64,000 nt of DNA from assembly GCF_024752305.1 (NCBI RefSeq), contig NZ_JANTHX010000007.1, positions 526,306 to 590,305 of the forward strand, read 5' to 3'. This stretch comes from Protaetiibacter mangrovi. GTDB taxonomy: Bacteria > Actinomycetota > Actinomycetes > Actinomycetales > Microbacteriaceae. Below are positions 54,223-63,065 of this stretch, piece by piece. The stretch's first letter is position 1; every line of letters begins with the position of its first letter. The position numbers and the translations under genes are program-made. The notes below the pieces were generated by a model that was not told the origin of the DNA, ran no database searches, and saw nothing but the letters and a program-made list of their open reading frames with translations.

Positions 54223-55295
54223 GCGACGTCCTCCTCGCGGAATCGGATGCCGAGACCGAGCCGCGGACCACCCGCGACCCAGCCGTCGGAGAAGCTCAGC
54301 CCCGGGTCATCGACGAGGGCCCCGAGGGTCTGGAAGCGGGCGTCCTCGACGTCCTCCACCCAGCAGGGCTCCGGCAGCGCGAAGGCCACCTGGGCGGACA
54401 GCTCGGGCAGCAGGTGCGGCGCCACCCGTGCGCCGGCCTCCCGCACCTCGCGGGCGATCTCGAGGAACGGGGTGATGCCGCCCACGCGCACCACGTTCGG
54501 CTGCAGCACCTGGATCCCGGCGTCGAGGGCCTCCCGGAAGCGATGGACCGTGTGGAGGTTCTCGCCCGCCGCGATCGGGATGTCGATGCGCCGGGCCAGC
54601 TCCCGGTGAGCCGCGAGGTCGTCGGCGCGCAGCGGCTCCTCGATCCACGCCGGACGCACCTCGGCGAGCAGGGCGAGGGCGCGTTCCGCGGTCGGCAGAT
54701 CCCAGCGCTGGTTCGCGTCGATCATCAGCTCGCGATCCGGCCCCAGCACCTCGCGCACCGCGCGCATGCGCTCGAGGTCCTGGTGCGGGTCGACGGACCC
54801 CACCTTCACCTTCACCGCCCGGTGCCCGGCCGCCACCCAGCGCTCGACCTGGGCGACGAGCTCGTCGAGCGGGTAGTGCAGGTTGACGCCGCTGCCGTAG
54901 ACGGGCAGCCGCTCCTGCGTACGTCCCAGCAGCTCGGGCAGGCCGAGCCCGGCGCGCCGCGCCGCGGCATCCCAGAGGGCGAGGTCGACACCGGCGAGTG
55001 CGATCGTGCTGATGCCGCCGCCGCCGGCCTCGTGCACGTGGGCCCACGCATCCGACCATCCCGCGGGATCGGCGGCCCGGCCCGTCCACCAGCGTGCGAG
55101 CTCCTCGTCGAGGAACGCGCGGACCGCACCCGCCCCGATGGTCGGGGTCCAGCTGAATCCGTACCCCGTGATCCCGTCGGCGCACCGCACCTCCACGGGG
55201 AGCACCGTCACACTCCGGACGTCGGGCGCCCAGTGCCGGCTGAGCGGAACCGTCATCCGTGCGACGCGGATGCTCTCGACGACGGGCGCGGTCAT
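54219..55295 (-). CDS. Mandelate racemase/muconate lactonising (enolase superfamily) enzyme
   Basis: A 358-residue enolase-superfamily enzyme. The KxK motif K162/K164 (VKVKVG), metal ligands D193 (MIDANQ), E219 (WIEEPL) and E245 (IAAGEN), and H294 (VAPHLLPE) are in place. In this operon it could dehydrate an aldarate or open an aldarolactone, as Agrobacterium Gci does, to give the substrate of the KdgD-like enzyme. The exact substrate cannot be read. The ATG overlaps the KdgD-like stop (ATGA). Confidence 0.85.
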   Translation of the reverse strand: MTAPVVESIRVARMTVPLSRHWAPDVRSVTVLPVEVRCADGITGYGFSWTPTIGAGAVRAFLDEELARWWTGRAADPAGWSDAWAHVHEAGGGGISTIALAGVDLALWDAAARRAGLGLPELLGRTQERLPVYGSGVNLHYPLDELVAQVERWVAAGHRAVKVKVGSVDPHQDLERMRAVREVLGPDRELMIDANQRWDLPTAERALALLAEVRPAWIEEPLRADDLAAHRELARRIDIPIAAGENLHTVHRFREALDAGIQVLQPNVVRVGGITPFLEIAREVREAGARVAPHLLPELSAQVAFALPEPCWVEDVEDARFQTLGALVDDPGLSFSDGWVAGGPRLGLGIRFREEDVA

Positions 55296-56209
55296 GCGCC
55301 GACGATCCGTCGTCCCTCGTCGAGGATCGCCGCGAGACGGTCGAGCTGCGCCGAGGACGGGTCGACGAGGGGCGCCCGCACCGACCCGACCGGCACGCCG
55401 TCGAGGCGCAGGCCCGCCTTGATGAGCGAGACCGCGAACCCGGGGGTCTCGTCGCGGAGGGCGACGAGCGGACGGTAGAACGCGTCGAGCAGGCGATGCT
55501 GCAGTCCGAGATCGTCGTCGCGCAGCGCCGTCCAGAACGCGGAGGCGATCCGCGGCTCCATCGCGAACACCGCCGAGGAGTACAGCGGCACCCCGATCGC
55601 CCGGTAGGCCGCCTGGCTGAGCTCGGCCGTGAGCAGGCCGTTGAAGAAGAGCAGGTCGCCGCGGCCCGCCTCGTCGGCGAGCCGCACGAACTGCTGCGCG
55701 AGGGCGATGTCGCCCACGCCGTCCTTGATGCCGACGACCCTCGGATGCCGCAGCAGCCGGGCGACCCCACCCGGGGTGAGGCGTCCCGCTCCGCGGTGGT
55801 AGAGGATCACGGGTAGCTCGCTCGCGGCGAGCACCGCCTCCGCGTAGGCGACCACGCCATCCGGCGGCCCCTCGACGAGGTACGGGGGCAGCAGCAGCAC
55901 CCCGTCGGCGCCCGCCTCCTGAGCGGCGCGGACGCAGTCGAGTGCGTGTCCGAGCGGACCCCCGGCGCCCGCGATGACGGGAACGCGACCCGCGACCGCA
56001 TCGACGGTGACCGACACCACGGCGGCGTGCTCCGAGACGGACAGCGCGTGGAATTCGCCCGTGCCGCACGCCGCGAACACCCCGCCGGGGCCTGCGGCGA
56101 CGCGTTCGTCGACGTGCCGCCCGGTCGCATCCAGATCGACCCCGCCGTCGTCGTCGAACGCGGTGACGGGGAAGAACAGCACCCCCTCGGCGAATGTCGG
56201 CTCAGGCAC
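55292..56209 (-). CDS. kdgD: 5-dehydro-4-deoxyglucarate dehydratase-like (DHDPS superfamily)
   Basis: A 305-residue class I aldolase-fold enzyme. It has the N-terminal FFPVTAFDDDG, the phosphate-free substrate loop ACGTGEFHALS, catalytic Y137 (ILYHRG) and Schiff-base K162 (GIKDGVGD). These match KdgD, which decarboxylates and dehydrates 5-keto-4-deoxyglucarate to 2,5-dioxopentanoate. The dehydrogenase for that product is encoded two genes downstream. The start overlaps the end of the SDR gene by eight bases. Confidence 0.9.
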   Translation of the reverse strand: MPEPTFAEGVLFFPVTAFDDDGGVDLDATGRHVDERVAAGPGGVFAACGTGEFHALSVSEHAAVVSVTVDAVAGRVPVIAGAGGPLGHALDCVRAAQEAGADGVLLLPPYLVEGPPDGVVAYAEAVLAASELPVILYHRGAGRLTPGGVARLLRHPRVVGIKDGVGDIALAQQFVRLADEAGRGDLLFFNGLLTAELSQAAYRAIGVPLYSSAVFAMEPRIASAFWTALRDDDLGLQHRLLDAFYRPLVALRDETPGFAVSLIKAGLRLDGVPVGSVRAPLVDPSSAQLDRLAAILDEGRRIVGA

Positions 56210-57101
56210 GCTCGACCTCCTCGAACTCGGTGCGCCAGGTGCGCCTCGCCCGCCACCCGAGCAGTCGTTCGGCGCGCGCGCTCGAGAACAGCGGCGCGGA
56301 GTCCCCCAGCCCGGCGGCCGCCGCAGCGGAGCTCGGGAGGTGCTCCGCGACGGCGTCGCGCACCGACCCGCGCACGAGGGCGTCGGGGGCGCCCACGAAG
56401 AACACCTCGCCGTTCGGCACCGAGGCCGCGTGATCCAGCCACGCGACCACGAAGTCCCCCGCGTCGCGTGCGTCGAGGTAGTTGAAGAGCGCGACCGCCG
56501 AGAACTCGGGATGGTCGAGGCGCTCCGCGATCGTATGCCCCTGTTGGGTCGGCGCCCCCCGCCACTCCTCGGGCGCGATCACGTAGCAGGGCCGGAAGGC
56601 ACCCACCCGGATGCGATCCCCTTCGCGGCGCGCGGCCATCCGCATGAGCTCCTCGACCGCCACCTTCGACAGCGCGTAGGCGTTCCAGGGGGCGACCGGA
56701 TGCTGCTCGTCGAGCGGCAGGTAGTGCGGCGCCCACCCGGTCGGGGCGCCGTAGCCGATCACCGTCGGGCTCGACGCCGCGAGCAGCGAACGCGCACCCA
56801 CGCGCAGGGCGTCGCCCAGCACACCGAAGGCGAGCGCCGTGTTGACGGCGTACAGCTCGTCGTCGGGTGCGGCGAACGGCACCGGGATCGCCGCGAGATG
56901 CACGACCTCGTCGGGTCGCACCCGGGTGAAGAGCGCGTGCCGGCCCTCGGCGTCGAGCAGGTCGAGCTCGACCTGCTCCGCCGGGAGGTCGTCCGCGAGC
57001 ACGCGATCGACCGAGACCACCTCGCGTCCGCTCTGCGCGAGCGCCCGCACGACGCTGCGTCCGAGGCGGCCCGCCCCTCCCGTGACCAGGGTGCGCGTCA
57101 C
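56202..57101 (-). CDS. NAD-dependent SDR, probable uronate or sugar dehydrogenase
   Basis: A 299-residue extended SDR. The nucleotide motif is TGGAGRLG (7-14), HLAAIP follows, with catalytic S111 and the Y142-K146 pair (YALSK). Uronate dehydrogenases (about 265 residues) share this fold, start with the same kind of motif, and work before KdgD, so oxidation of a uronate at C1 is the best fit. A nucleotide-sugar epimerase is less likely here. The GTG at 57101 overlaps the oxidoreductase stop (GTGA). Confidence 0.75.
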   Translation of the reverse strand: MTRTLVTGGAGRLGRSVVRALAQSGREVVSVDRVLADDLPAEQVELDLLDAEGRHALFTRVRPDEVVHLAAIPVPFAAPDDELYAVNTALAFGVLGDALRVGARSLLAASSPTVIGYGAPTGWAPHYLPLDEQHPVAPWNAYALSKVAVEELMRMAARREGDRIRVGAFRPCYVIAPEEWRGAPTQQGHTIAERLDHPEFSAVALFNYLDARDAGDFVVAWLDHAASVPNGEVFFVGAPDALVRGSVRDAVAEHLPSSAAAAAGLGDSAPLFSSARAERLLGWRARRTWRTEFEEVERA

Positions 57102-58447
57102 GCCCCCACCCCCGGCAGGTCCGCGGCCGCGACGCCCAGCTCGAGCTCGGAGACGCGCACCGCGGCGCCGGTCTCGAGCGACCGGTTGCCGGCGAGGCCG
57201 ACGACGACCGCACGCACGCCGTCCCGCCACCCGGCGGCGCGGCCCAGCGGATCGGGCTCGGCGCCCGCGAAGACCTCGCGCAGCAGCAGCGCGTCGCCGC
57301 CGCCGTGGCCTCCCGATCCGTGCACGATCGGCACATCGCGGGCCGCCTCCCAGTGGCGTTGCACGAGCAGTCGCTCGCTCACCGGCCGCGCGCCCTCGGC
57401 GACCACCAGGTCGGGCCGCGCGCTCGGGTCCACCACCACGTCGCCGTCTTCGTCGAGCATGACGGCTCCCCGTTCGACGACGGTGAGCTCCGCGCGCCCG
57501 GCGGTTCCGTTGACGGTGACCGTGTACCCCTCCCACGGCGCGTGCGCGTTGAGGGAGTACGACATCGAGGGCCCGCCCGCGTAGTCGACGACGAGCGAGA
57601 GGTTGTCCTCGATCGTGATGCCCGCGTCGAAGACGTCGCGGTCGCGGAGGTAGCCGTCGTGCGCCTCCTGCTCGAGGTAGAGCCCCGCGAAGAGCGGGTC
57701 GCGACGCAGGTCGAGGCTGAAGCGGTCGCGCAGCGCGGAGTCGGTGGTGCCCCGCTCGGGGCGCGGTCCGAGTCCGCGACGCGCGGCGTTCTCCGCGCCG
57801 TAGAAGCGCAGACCGCCGGACGCGTACACCCGCACGGGGGAGTCGCCGATCCACCAGTTGACGAGGTCGAAGTGGTGGGAGGCCTTGTGGATGAGCAGGC
57901 CGCCGGAGTTGGCCTTGTCGCGATGCCAGCGGCGGAAGTAGTCGGCGCCGTGCGCGGTGTCGAGCACCCATTCGAAGTGCACGCTCGTGACCTCGCCGAT
58001 GTCACCGGAGGCGATCACCTCGCGCAGCGCGCTGTTGCGCGGCGCGTAGCGGTAGTTGAAGGTGATCGTGACATCGTGCCCCGTGCGCTCGACCGCCTCC
58101 GCGATCCGCCGCACCCCGTCGACGGTGGTCGTGAGCGGCTTCTCGACCACCACGTCCGCACCCGCCTCGAGGGCGGTGACGATGTAGTCGGCGTGCGTGG
58201 CATCCGGACTCGTCACGATGACGGTGTCCACCGCGTGGGCCCGCACGGCGTCGGCGAGGGCGTCGAGGGGGAACACCGCCGGCTCCCCGAGTGCCGGGAA
58301 GCGGGCCGCGGACCAGGCCAGCCGTCCCGGGTTCGTGTCGGCCCAGGCGACGAGGCGCGCGACATCCGCATGGGCGCCCGCCATCGCCTCCAGGTACATC
58401 TGGGCGCGCGAGCCGACTCCGACGAGCGCGTAGTTCGTGGTGGTCAT
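57098..58447 (-). CDS. Gfo/Idh/MocA family oxidoreductase
   Basis: A 449-residue NAD(P)-dependent oxidoreductase. The Rossmann start is ALVGVGSRAQMYLEAM, then the conserved VEKPLTTT (residues about 114-121, active-site Lys). The C-terminal domain has GGLLIHKASHHFDLVNWWIGD with the catalytic-type histidine. The family oxidises sugars or inositols at C1-C3, or removes groups by an oxidation-elimination route. In this operon it may process the imported glycoside before uronate oxidation. The ATG overlaps the permease stop (ATGA). Confidence 0.88.
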   Translation of the reverse strand: MTTTNYALVGVGSRAQMYLEAMAGAHADVARLVAWADTNPGRLAWSAARFPALGEPAVFPLDALADAVRAHAVDTVIVTSPDATHADYIVTALEAGADVVVEKPLTTTVDGVRRIAEAVERTGHDVTITFNYRYAPRNSALREVIASGDIGEVTSVHFEWVLDTAHGADYFRRWHRDKANSGGLLIHKASHHFDLVNWWIGDSPVRVYASGGLRFYGAENAARRGLGPRPERGTTDSALRDRFSLDLRRDPLFAGLYLEQEAHDGYLRDRDVFDAGITIEDNLSLVVDYAGGPSMSYSLNAHAPWEGYTVTVNGTAGRAELTVVERGAVMLDEDGDVVVDPSARPDLVVAEGARPVSERLLVQRHWEAARDVPIVHGSGGHGGGDALLLREVFAGAEPDPLGRAAGWRDGVRAVVVGLAGNRSLETGAAVRVSELELGVAAADLPGVGA

Positions 58448-59355
58448 TTGATACCCGTCGTGGCGATGCCCTTGACCAGGTACTTCTGGCCGATCAGGAA
58501 GGCGAGGAACAGGGGGATGAGGGAGACGACGCTCATCGCGAACATGGCGCCGTAGTTGGAGCTCGACTGCGCGTCGACGAAGCCCTTCAGGGCGATCGAC
58601 ACCGGGAAGTTGTCTCGGGTGCGCAGGTAGATGAGCGGACCGAAGAAGTCGCCCCAGGTCCAGATGAACGTGAAGATGGCGGTGGTCGCGAGGGCCGGGG
58701 TCATGAGCGGCAGCGTGATCTGCGCGAAGATGCGCGGATGCCCGGCGCCGTCGATGCGGGCCGCTTCGAAGATCTCCTTCGGGAGGCCCCTGATGAACTG
58801 CACCATGAGGAACACGAAGAAGGCGTCGGTCGCGAGGAACTTCGGCACGATGAGCGGCAGGAACGTCTCGAGCCACCCGAGCTCGCGGAAGATCACGAAC
58901 TGCGGCACCAGCACGACGTGGAAGGGCAGCATGATCGTGCCGAGCATGATCGCGAAGAACAGGTTGCGCCCGCGGAAGCGCAGCCGCGCGAACGCGTAGG
59001 CGGCGAGCGAGCACGAGATCAGGTTGCCGAGGATCGCCCCGAGCGACAGGATCGCGGAGTTCAGCAGGAACTGGCTGAACGGCAGCCCCTGCGCGTCCCA
59101 TCCGTCGATGTAGTTGTCGAGCGTCAGGTCGGTCGTGAAGATCGACAGATTCGTGAAGATCTCGTCGTTGGGCTTGAGCGACGACACCACGAGCCAGATG
59201 AGCGGGTAGATCATCACGAGCGAGAGCAGGATCAGGATCGTGTGCTTGACGACCGAGAGCACGCGGGCCCGGCGTCGGTAGTTCCGCACGGGCCGCGGCG
59301 GCGCGGCGGGTGCGGCCGGGAGGGCGGCCTGCTCGGTGGCGGCTGCAGAGCTCAT
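58444..59355 (-). CDS. CUT1 carbohydrate ABC permease (MalG type)
   Basis: A 303-residue permease with six predicted helices after a basic, Ala/Pro-rich tail, an EAA loop (FEAARIDGAGHPRIFAQ) and the MalG-like end VKGIATTGIK. It pairs with the permease encoded upstream, 45 bases away. The ATG at 59355 has GAGAGG upstream. Imported substrate should feed the oxidative uronate enzymes that follow. Confidence 0.92.
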   Translation of the reverse strand: MSSAAATEQAALPAAPAAPPRPVRNYRRRARVLSVVKHTILILLSLVMIYPLIWLVVSSLKPNDEIFTNLSIFTTDLTLDNYIDGWDAQGLPFSQFLLNSAILSLGAILGNLISCSLAAYAFARLRFRGRNLFFAIMLGTIMLPFHVVLVPQFVIFRELGWLETFLPLIVPKFLATDAFFVFLMVQFIRGLPKEIFEAARIDGAGHPRIFAQITLPLMTPALATTAIFTFIWTWGDFFGPLIYLRTRDNFPVSIALKGFVDAQSSSNYGAMFAMSVVSLIPLFLAFLIGQKYLVKGIATTGIK

Positions 59356-59400
59356 CGGTGAGCCTCTCGTGTCGGAGCGGTCGGGTGGACGGGGCGCGGC

Positions 59401-60336
59401 TCAGTCGTCATAGAAGACCCAGAAGCGCGAGAGCCAGAAGTTGAAGGCGGTGAATCCGGCGATGATGAGCAGCAGGAACCACGCCATCGCCGAGGCGTAG
59501 CCCATGTCGAGCTCGTTGAAGGCCTGCTTGTAGAGGTAGAGCGTGAAGAACATCGTCGAGTCGGACGGACCTCCCGTGCCGCCCGAGACGATGTACGCCT
59601 GGGTGAACGACTGGAACGCGAAGATGATCTGCAGCACCAGGTTGAAGAAGATGATGGGCGTCAGCAGCGGGAAGGTGATCGAGAAGAATCGCCGGATCTT
59701 CCCCGCGCCGTCGACCTGGGCGGCCTCGTAGTACATGTCGGGGATCTGCCGCAGCCCGGCGAGGAAGATCACCATCGGGGATCCGAAGGTCCAGATGTGC
59801 AGGATGATGATCGTCCCGAGGGCGTAGTCCGGATGCGAGATCCAGCCCGGACCGTCGATGCCGAACCAGGAGAGGAAGCCGTTCACGAGGCCGTCGGTGC
59901 CGAACACCTGGCGCCACAGGATGGCGATCGCGACCGATCCGCCGAGGAGGCTCGGCAGGTAGAAGATCGATCGGTAGAACGAGAGGCCGCGCATGCCCCG
60001 ATCGAGCACGAGCGCCACCACGAGCGCGAAGGCCAGCTGCAGCGGCACCGACACGACGACGTAGGTGAAGGTGACGCGCAGCGAGTTCCACAGCCGCGCG
60101 TCGTTCAGCATCCGCTCGATGTTGTCGAACCCGCTCCAGACGGGCGCCTTCAGCAGGTTGTAGTCGGTGAACGACAGGTACAGCGAGGCGAGCATCGGGC
60201 CGATCGTGAAGACCAGCAAGCCCAGGATCCACGGGGCGAGGAAGATGTAGGCGGCTTTGTTGTCGGGGGTGGACTTGTCTTCGCTCCCCGCCTTGCGGGT
60301 GCGCGCCATGGAGCGCAATTCGCCGAGACTGCTCAC
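59401..60336 (-). CDS. CUT1 carbohydrate ABC permease (MalF/UgpA type)
   Basis: A 311-residue permease with six predicted helices and the EAA loop YEAAQVDGAGKIRRFF. The frame is open to a GTG at 60354, but the AGGAGG ribosome site lies within that longer reading and sits seven bases before the GTG at 60336, which is therefore the start. It is the first gene of the minus-strand operon. A LacI-type operator lies 41 bases upstream. Confidence 0.92.
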   Translation of the reverse strand: MSSLGELRSMARTRKAGSEDKSTPDNKAAYIFLAPWILGLLVFTIGPMLASLYLSFTDYNLLKAPVWSGFDNIERMLNDARLWNSLRVTFTYVVVSVPLQLAFALVVALVLDRGMRGLSFYRSIFYLPSLLGGSVAIAILWRQVFGTDGLVNGFLSWFGIDGPGWISHPDYALGTIIILHIWTFGSPMVIFLAGLRQIPDMYYEAAQVDGAGKIRRFFSITFPLLTPIIFFNLVLQIIFAFQSFTQAYIVSGGTGGPSDSTMFFTLYLYKQAFNELDMGYASAMAWFLLLIIAGFTAFNFWLSRFWVFYDD

Positions 60337-60376
60337 GCCTGACCTCCTCGTCACTGTGCGTCACGGATATGCTATC

Positions 60377-60394
60377 CGAGAAAGCGCTTTCTCG
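60377..60394. promoter_or_regulatory. LacI-type operator in front of the permease operon
   Basis: CGAGAAAGCGCTTTCTCG, a perfect 18-bp palindrome with the GCGC centre of LacI-family sites. It lies between the divergent permease operon and the LacI-type gene and starts eight bases after the minus-strand -10. A close copy is at 61541-61560. Confidence 0.85.
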
Positions 60395-60402
60395 ATTCCA
60401 CG

Positions 60403-60431
60403 AGTATGCAGCCCGACCGGGCGCTCGTCAA
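60403..60431 (-). promoter_or_regulatory. Promoter of the oxidative uronate operon
   Basis: On the minus strand, TTGACG (60426-60431), a 17-base spacer and CATACT (60403-60408). The operator at 60377-60394 covers the expected start of transcription. Confidence 0.55.
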
Positions 60432-60488
60432 ACGACCGCGGAGGCGTCGCGCGCCGCTAAGGTGGCGCTACACCGGAAGGACCTCGGC

Positions 60489-61493
60489 ATGGCTCGACGC
60501 TCACGCGCCGCGACGATCGCGGATGTCGCGGCGCGGGCGGCGGTCTCGCCGGCCACCGTGTCGCGCGTCATGAACGGACGCTTCGTCGGCGAACCGGCCG
60601 TCGCCGAACGCGTCCGCGACGCCGCGCAGGCGCTCGACTACCGCCCGAGCCACCTGGCGCGCAGCCTCGCCCTCGGCCAGACGTCCGCGGTGGCCTTCGT
60701 CGTGCCCGATCTCGCCAACCCGGCCTTCCAGGCCGTGCTGTCGAGCCTGTCGAAGACGGCGGCCCACGACGGGTACCGCGTGCTCGTCGCCGACTCCGCC
60801 GAGTCGCCGAGCGACGAGCCGCTGCTGGCCGCCGAGGTGCGACGCCGGTGCGACGCCATCGTGCTGTGCGCCCCCCGCATGTCCGACGCCGAGCTCGCCG
60901 CGCTCGCCGGCGAGCTGCAGCCGCTCGTGCTCATCAACCGGGAGGCGCCCGGCATCTCCTCGCCCTCCCTCTCCATCGATTACGCGGCCGGCATCACCAA
61001 GCTCGCGCAGCATCTGCACGAGCTGGGGCACCGCCGGATGGTGTACCTCGAGGGACCGGAGTCGAGCGCCTCGAACGCCCATCGCGTCGAAGGTCTCGAC
61101 GCGTTCGCGGCGCGCACCAAGGGGGTGCGCATCACGCGCATCCCGGCGGGGGCCGGCGCCGAGGACGGCCGCGCCGCCGCGGCCAAGGTGCGCTCGTCGA
61201 AGGCGACCGCCGTGCTCGCCTACAACGACCTCGTCGCGATCGGGCTGATCGACGGGCTGCAGGAGCTCGGCGTGCGCATCCCGGACGACATCTCGGTGAC
61301 CGGCTTCGACGACATCCCCTTCGCCCGGTACACCTCGCCCGCGCTCACCACGGCATCCGTCCCCCACGCGGAACTGGGCGTCCAGGCCTGGCGGCGCATG
61401 AACGCCCTCATCCGCCACGAGGATCCGGAGCACGACGTGCAGTTCCAGCCGCGTCTCGAGATCCGCCGATCGACGGCGGCGGCTCCCGCCTGA
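60489..61493 (+). CDS. LacI family transcriptional regulator
   Basis: A 334-residue LacI regulator. The HTH is ATIADVAARAAVSPATVSRV, the hinge helix is PSHLARSLALGQ, and the sensor domain runs from AVAFVVPDLANPAFQ to GFDDIPFARYTSPALTT. The ATG at 60489 has GGAAGGA eight bases upstream. Two near-identical palindromes flank it, one before the permease operon and one before the binding-protein gene. It is therefore most likely the local repressor, relieved by the imported sugar or a breakdown product. Confidence 0.92.
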   Translation: MARRSRAATIADVAARAAVSPATVSRVMNGRFVGEPAVAERVRDAAQALDYRPSHLARSLALGQTSAVAFVVPDLANPAFQAVLSSLSKTAAHDGYRVLVADSAESPSDEPLLAAEVRRRCDAIVLCAPRMSDAELAALAGELQPLVLINREAPGISSPSLSIDYAAGITKLAQHLHELGHRRMVYLEGPESSASNAHRVEGLDAFAARTKGVRITRIPAGAGAEDGRAAAAKVRSSKATAVLAYNDLVAIGLIDGLQELGVRIPDDISVTGFDDIPFARYTSPALTTASVPHAELGVQAWRRMNALIRHEDPEHDVQFQPRLEIRRSTAAAPA

Positions 61494-61510
61494 CTCGGCG
61501 CATCCGCTCG

Positions 61511-61539
61511 TTGACAGAGCGGGGGCCGGATGCTACTTT
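61511..61539 (+). promoter_or_regulatory. Promoter of the second-locus binding-protein gene
   Basis: A consensus TTGACA (61511-61516), a 17-base spacer and TACTTT (61534-61539). The LacI-type operator begins two bases after the -10. Confidence 0.75.
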
Positions 61540-61540
61540 C

Positions 61541-61560
61541 CCGAGAAAGCGGTTTCTCGG
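61541..61560. promoter_or_regulatory. LacI-type operator in front of the binding-protein gene
   Basis: CCGAGAAAGCGGTTTCTCGG: 8-bp arms around GCGG. It shares CGAGAAAGCG and TTTCTCG with the site at 60377-60394, so one regulator should bind both. Confidence 0.85.
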
Positions 61561-61667
61561 CTTCGCCCCGGCGGAGCCGGTCATCGCGACGACGAGGTCG
61601 CAGCGAGCCTCTCGTCATCCCGCCAAGACAACCCGGTGGCTCCCACCGCATCACGAAACGAGGCGCA

Positions 61668-62975
61668 ATGACGCGTACAGCACGTTCCCTCGCGACGAAG
61701 GCCGGCATCGCCGGCGCACTCGCCGCGGCTCTCGTCCTCGCCGGCTGCTCGGCCGGCGGCGACACCGACAGCGGGTTCGACCCGAACGAGAAGATCGAAC
61801 TCACCATCGCCTGGTGGGGCAACGACGAGCGCGCGGCCATGATGACCGACGTCATCGACGAGTTCGAGGCGCAGTACCCGAACATCACGGTCGTCGAGCA
61901 GCCCGTCGGCGCCCCCGACGACCTGTTCAACCGCCTCGCCACCGACTTCGCCTCGGGCACCGCCCCGGACGTGTTCGCGCTCGGCGGCGCCAAGCCGCAG
62001 GAGTACGGCGGCAACGGCGCGCTGCTCGACCTCTCGACCGTCGCCGACACCGTGCAGCTGGACAAGTACGAGGACTTCACCCTCACCAACGCGACCGTCG
62101 ACGGCACCGTCTACGGCCTCCCGACCGGCGGCAACGCGATCGGCGCGCTCGTCAACACGGCGCTGTTCGAGCAGGCCGGCGTCGAGGTGCCGACCGACGG
62201 CTGGACCTGGGAGGAGCTGATCGACGACGCGAACAAGATCAGCGCCAACACCCCCGACGGCGTCTACGGACTCGACCTGCGCATCCAGGACATCCTGGGC
62301 ACCTACGTGGCGCAGATCGACGAGAACGGCATCTACGGCTGGGACGGCCAGCTCGCCACCCGCGAGTCGACCATCGAGTCGTGGTTCGACATGGAGAAGG
62401 AGCTCGTCGCCGGAGGCGGCCTGCCCGACCCGTCGATCATCGTGGAGAACCAGAACCTGACCCCGGACCAGACGCTGTTCGGCACGGGCAAGGCCGCGAT
62501 CACCTTCGCGTACAGCAACCAGATCGGCAGCTACGGGGCCGGGGCCGGCGGCGACGTCGAGATCCTGCCCCCGCCGACGAGCACCGACGTCTCCGGCGTC
62601 GCGGTGCTGCCCTCGCAGTTCTGGGCGATCGCGGCGGAGACCAAGCACGCGGAAGCCTCCGCGATGCTCGTGAACTGGCTGCTCAACGAGCCCGAGCCGG
62701 CGAAGACGATCCTCGCCAACCGCGGTCTGCAGTTCAACCCGGACATCCTCGCGGTCGTCAAGCCGCTGCTGTCCCCGGCGGACGCGCAGTCGGCGGAGTA
62801 CCTCGAGAAGGTGCTCGAGATCGGCGTCGTGGCCCCGCCGCAGCCGGCCGGCGGCGGCATCCTCAACGAGCTGTCGCAGCGGATCGAGTCCGACATCCTG
62901 TTCGGCAAGAGCTCCGTCGCGGACGGCTCGCAGCAGTGGGTCGACGAACTGAGCGCGGCTCTCGCCGCGGGCTGA
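61668..62975 (+). CDS. Sugar ABC transporter substrate-binding lipoprotein
   Basis: A 435-residue family 1 binding protein. The signal peptide ends in a lipobox (LAGC, lipidated C27). Ligand-binding aromatics are visible in IAWWGNDER and DGWTWEELID. The ATG at 61668 has ACGAGG six bases upstream. It is transcribed away from the two permeases it should serve, with its own promoter and LacI operator, so binding protein and channel are controlled together but expressed separately. A strong hairpin follows the gene. Confidence 0.92.
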   Translation: MTRTARSLATKAGIAGALAAALVLAGCSAGGDTDSGFDPNEKIELTIAWWGNDERAAMMTDVIDEFEAQYPNITVVEQPVGAPDDLFNRLATDFASGTAPDVFALGGAKPQEYGGNGALLDLSTVADTVQLDKYEDFTLTNATVDGTVYGLPTGGNAIGALVNTALFEQAGVEVPTDGWTWEELIDDANKISANTPDGVYGLDLRIQDILGTYVAQIDENGIYGWDGQLATRESTIESWFDMEKELVAGGGLPDPSIIVENQNLTPDQTLFGTGKAAITFAYSNQIGSYGAGAGGDVEILPPPTSTDVSGVAVLPSQFWAIAAETKHAEASAMLVNWLLNEPEPAKTILANRGLQFNPDILAVVKPLLSPADAQSAEYLEKVLEIGVVAPPQPAGGGILNELSQRIESDILFGKSSVADGSQQWVDELSAALAAG

Positions 62976-62990
62976 TCGGTCGATGCACAT

Positions 62991-63020
62991 CGTGGGCGGT
63001 CCCTCGCGGGGCCGCCCACG
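62991..63020 (+). terminator. Stem-loop after the binding-protein gene
   Basis: A 13-bp stem (62991-63003 with 63008-63020, one G-T pair) and TCGC tetraloop, 15 bases after the stop. There is no U-tract. It is placed like the hairpins after the other two binding-protein genes, and a glycoside-hydrolase gene follows on the same strand. Confidence 0.65.
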
Positions 63021-63065
63021 GTCGTGTCGGGGCAGACTTCTCTCATCAGCCACAGGAGGCATCCG

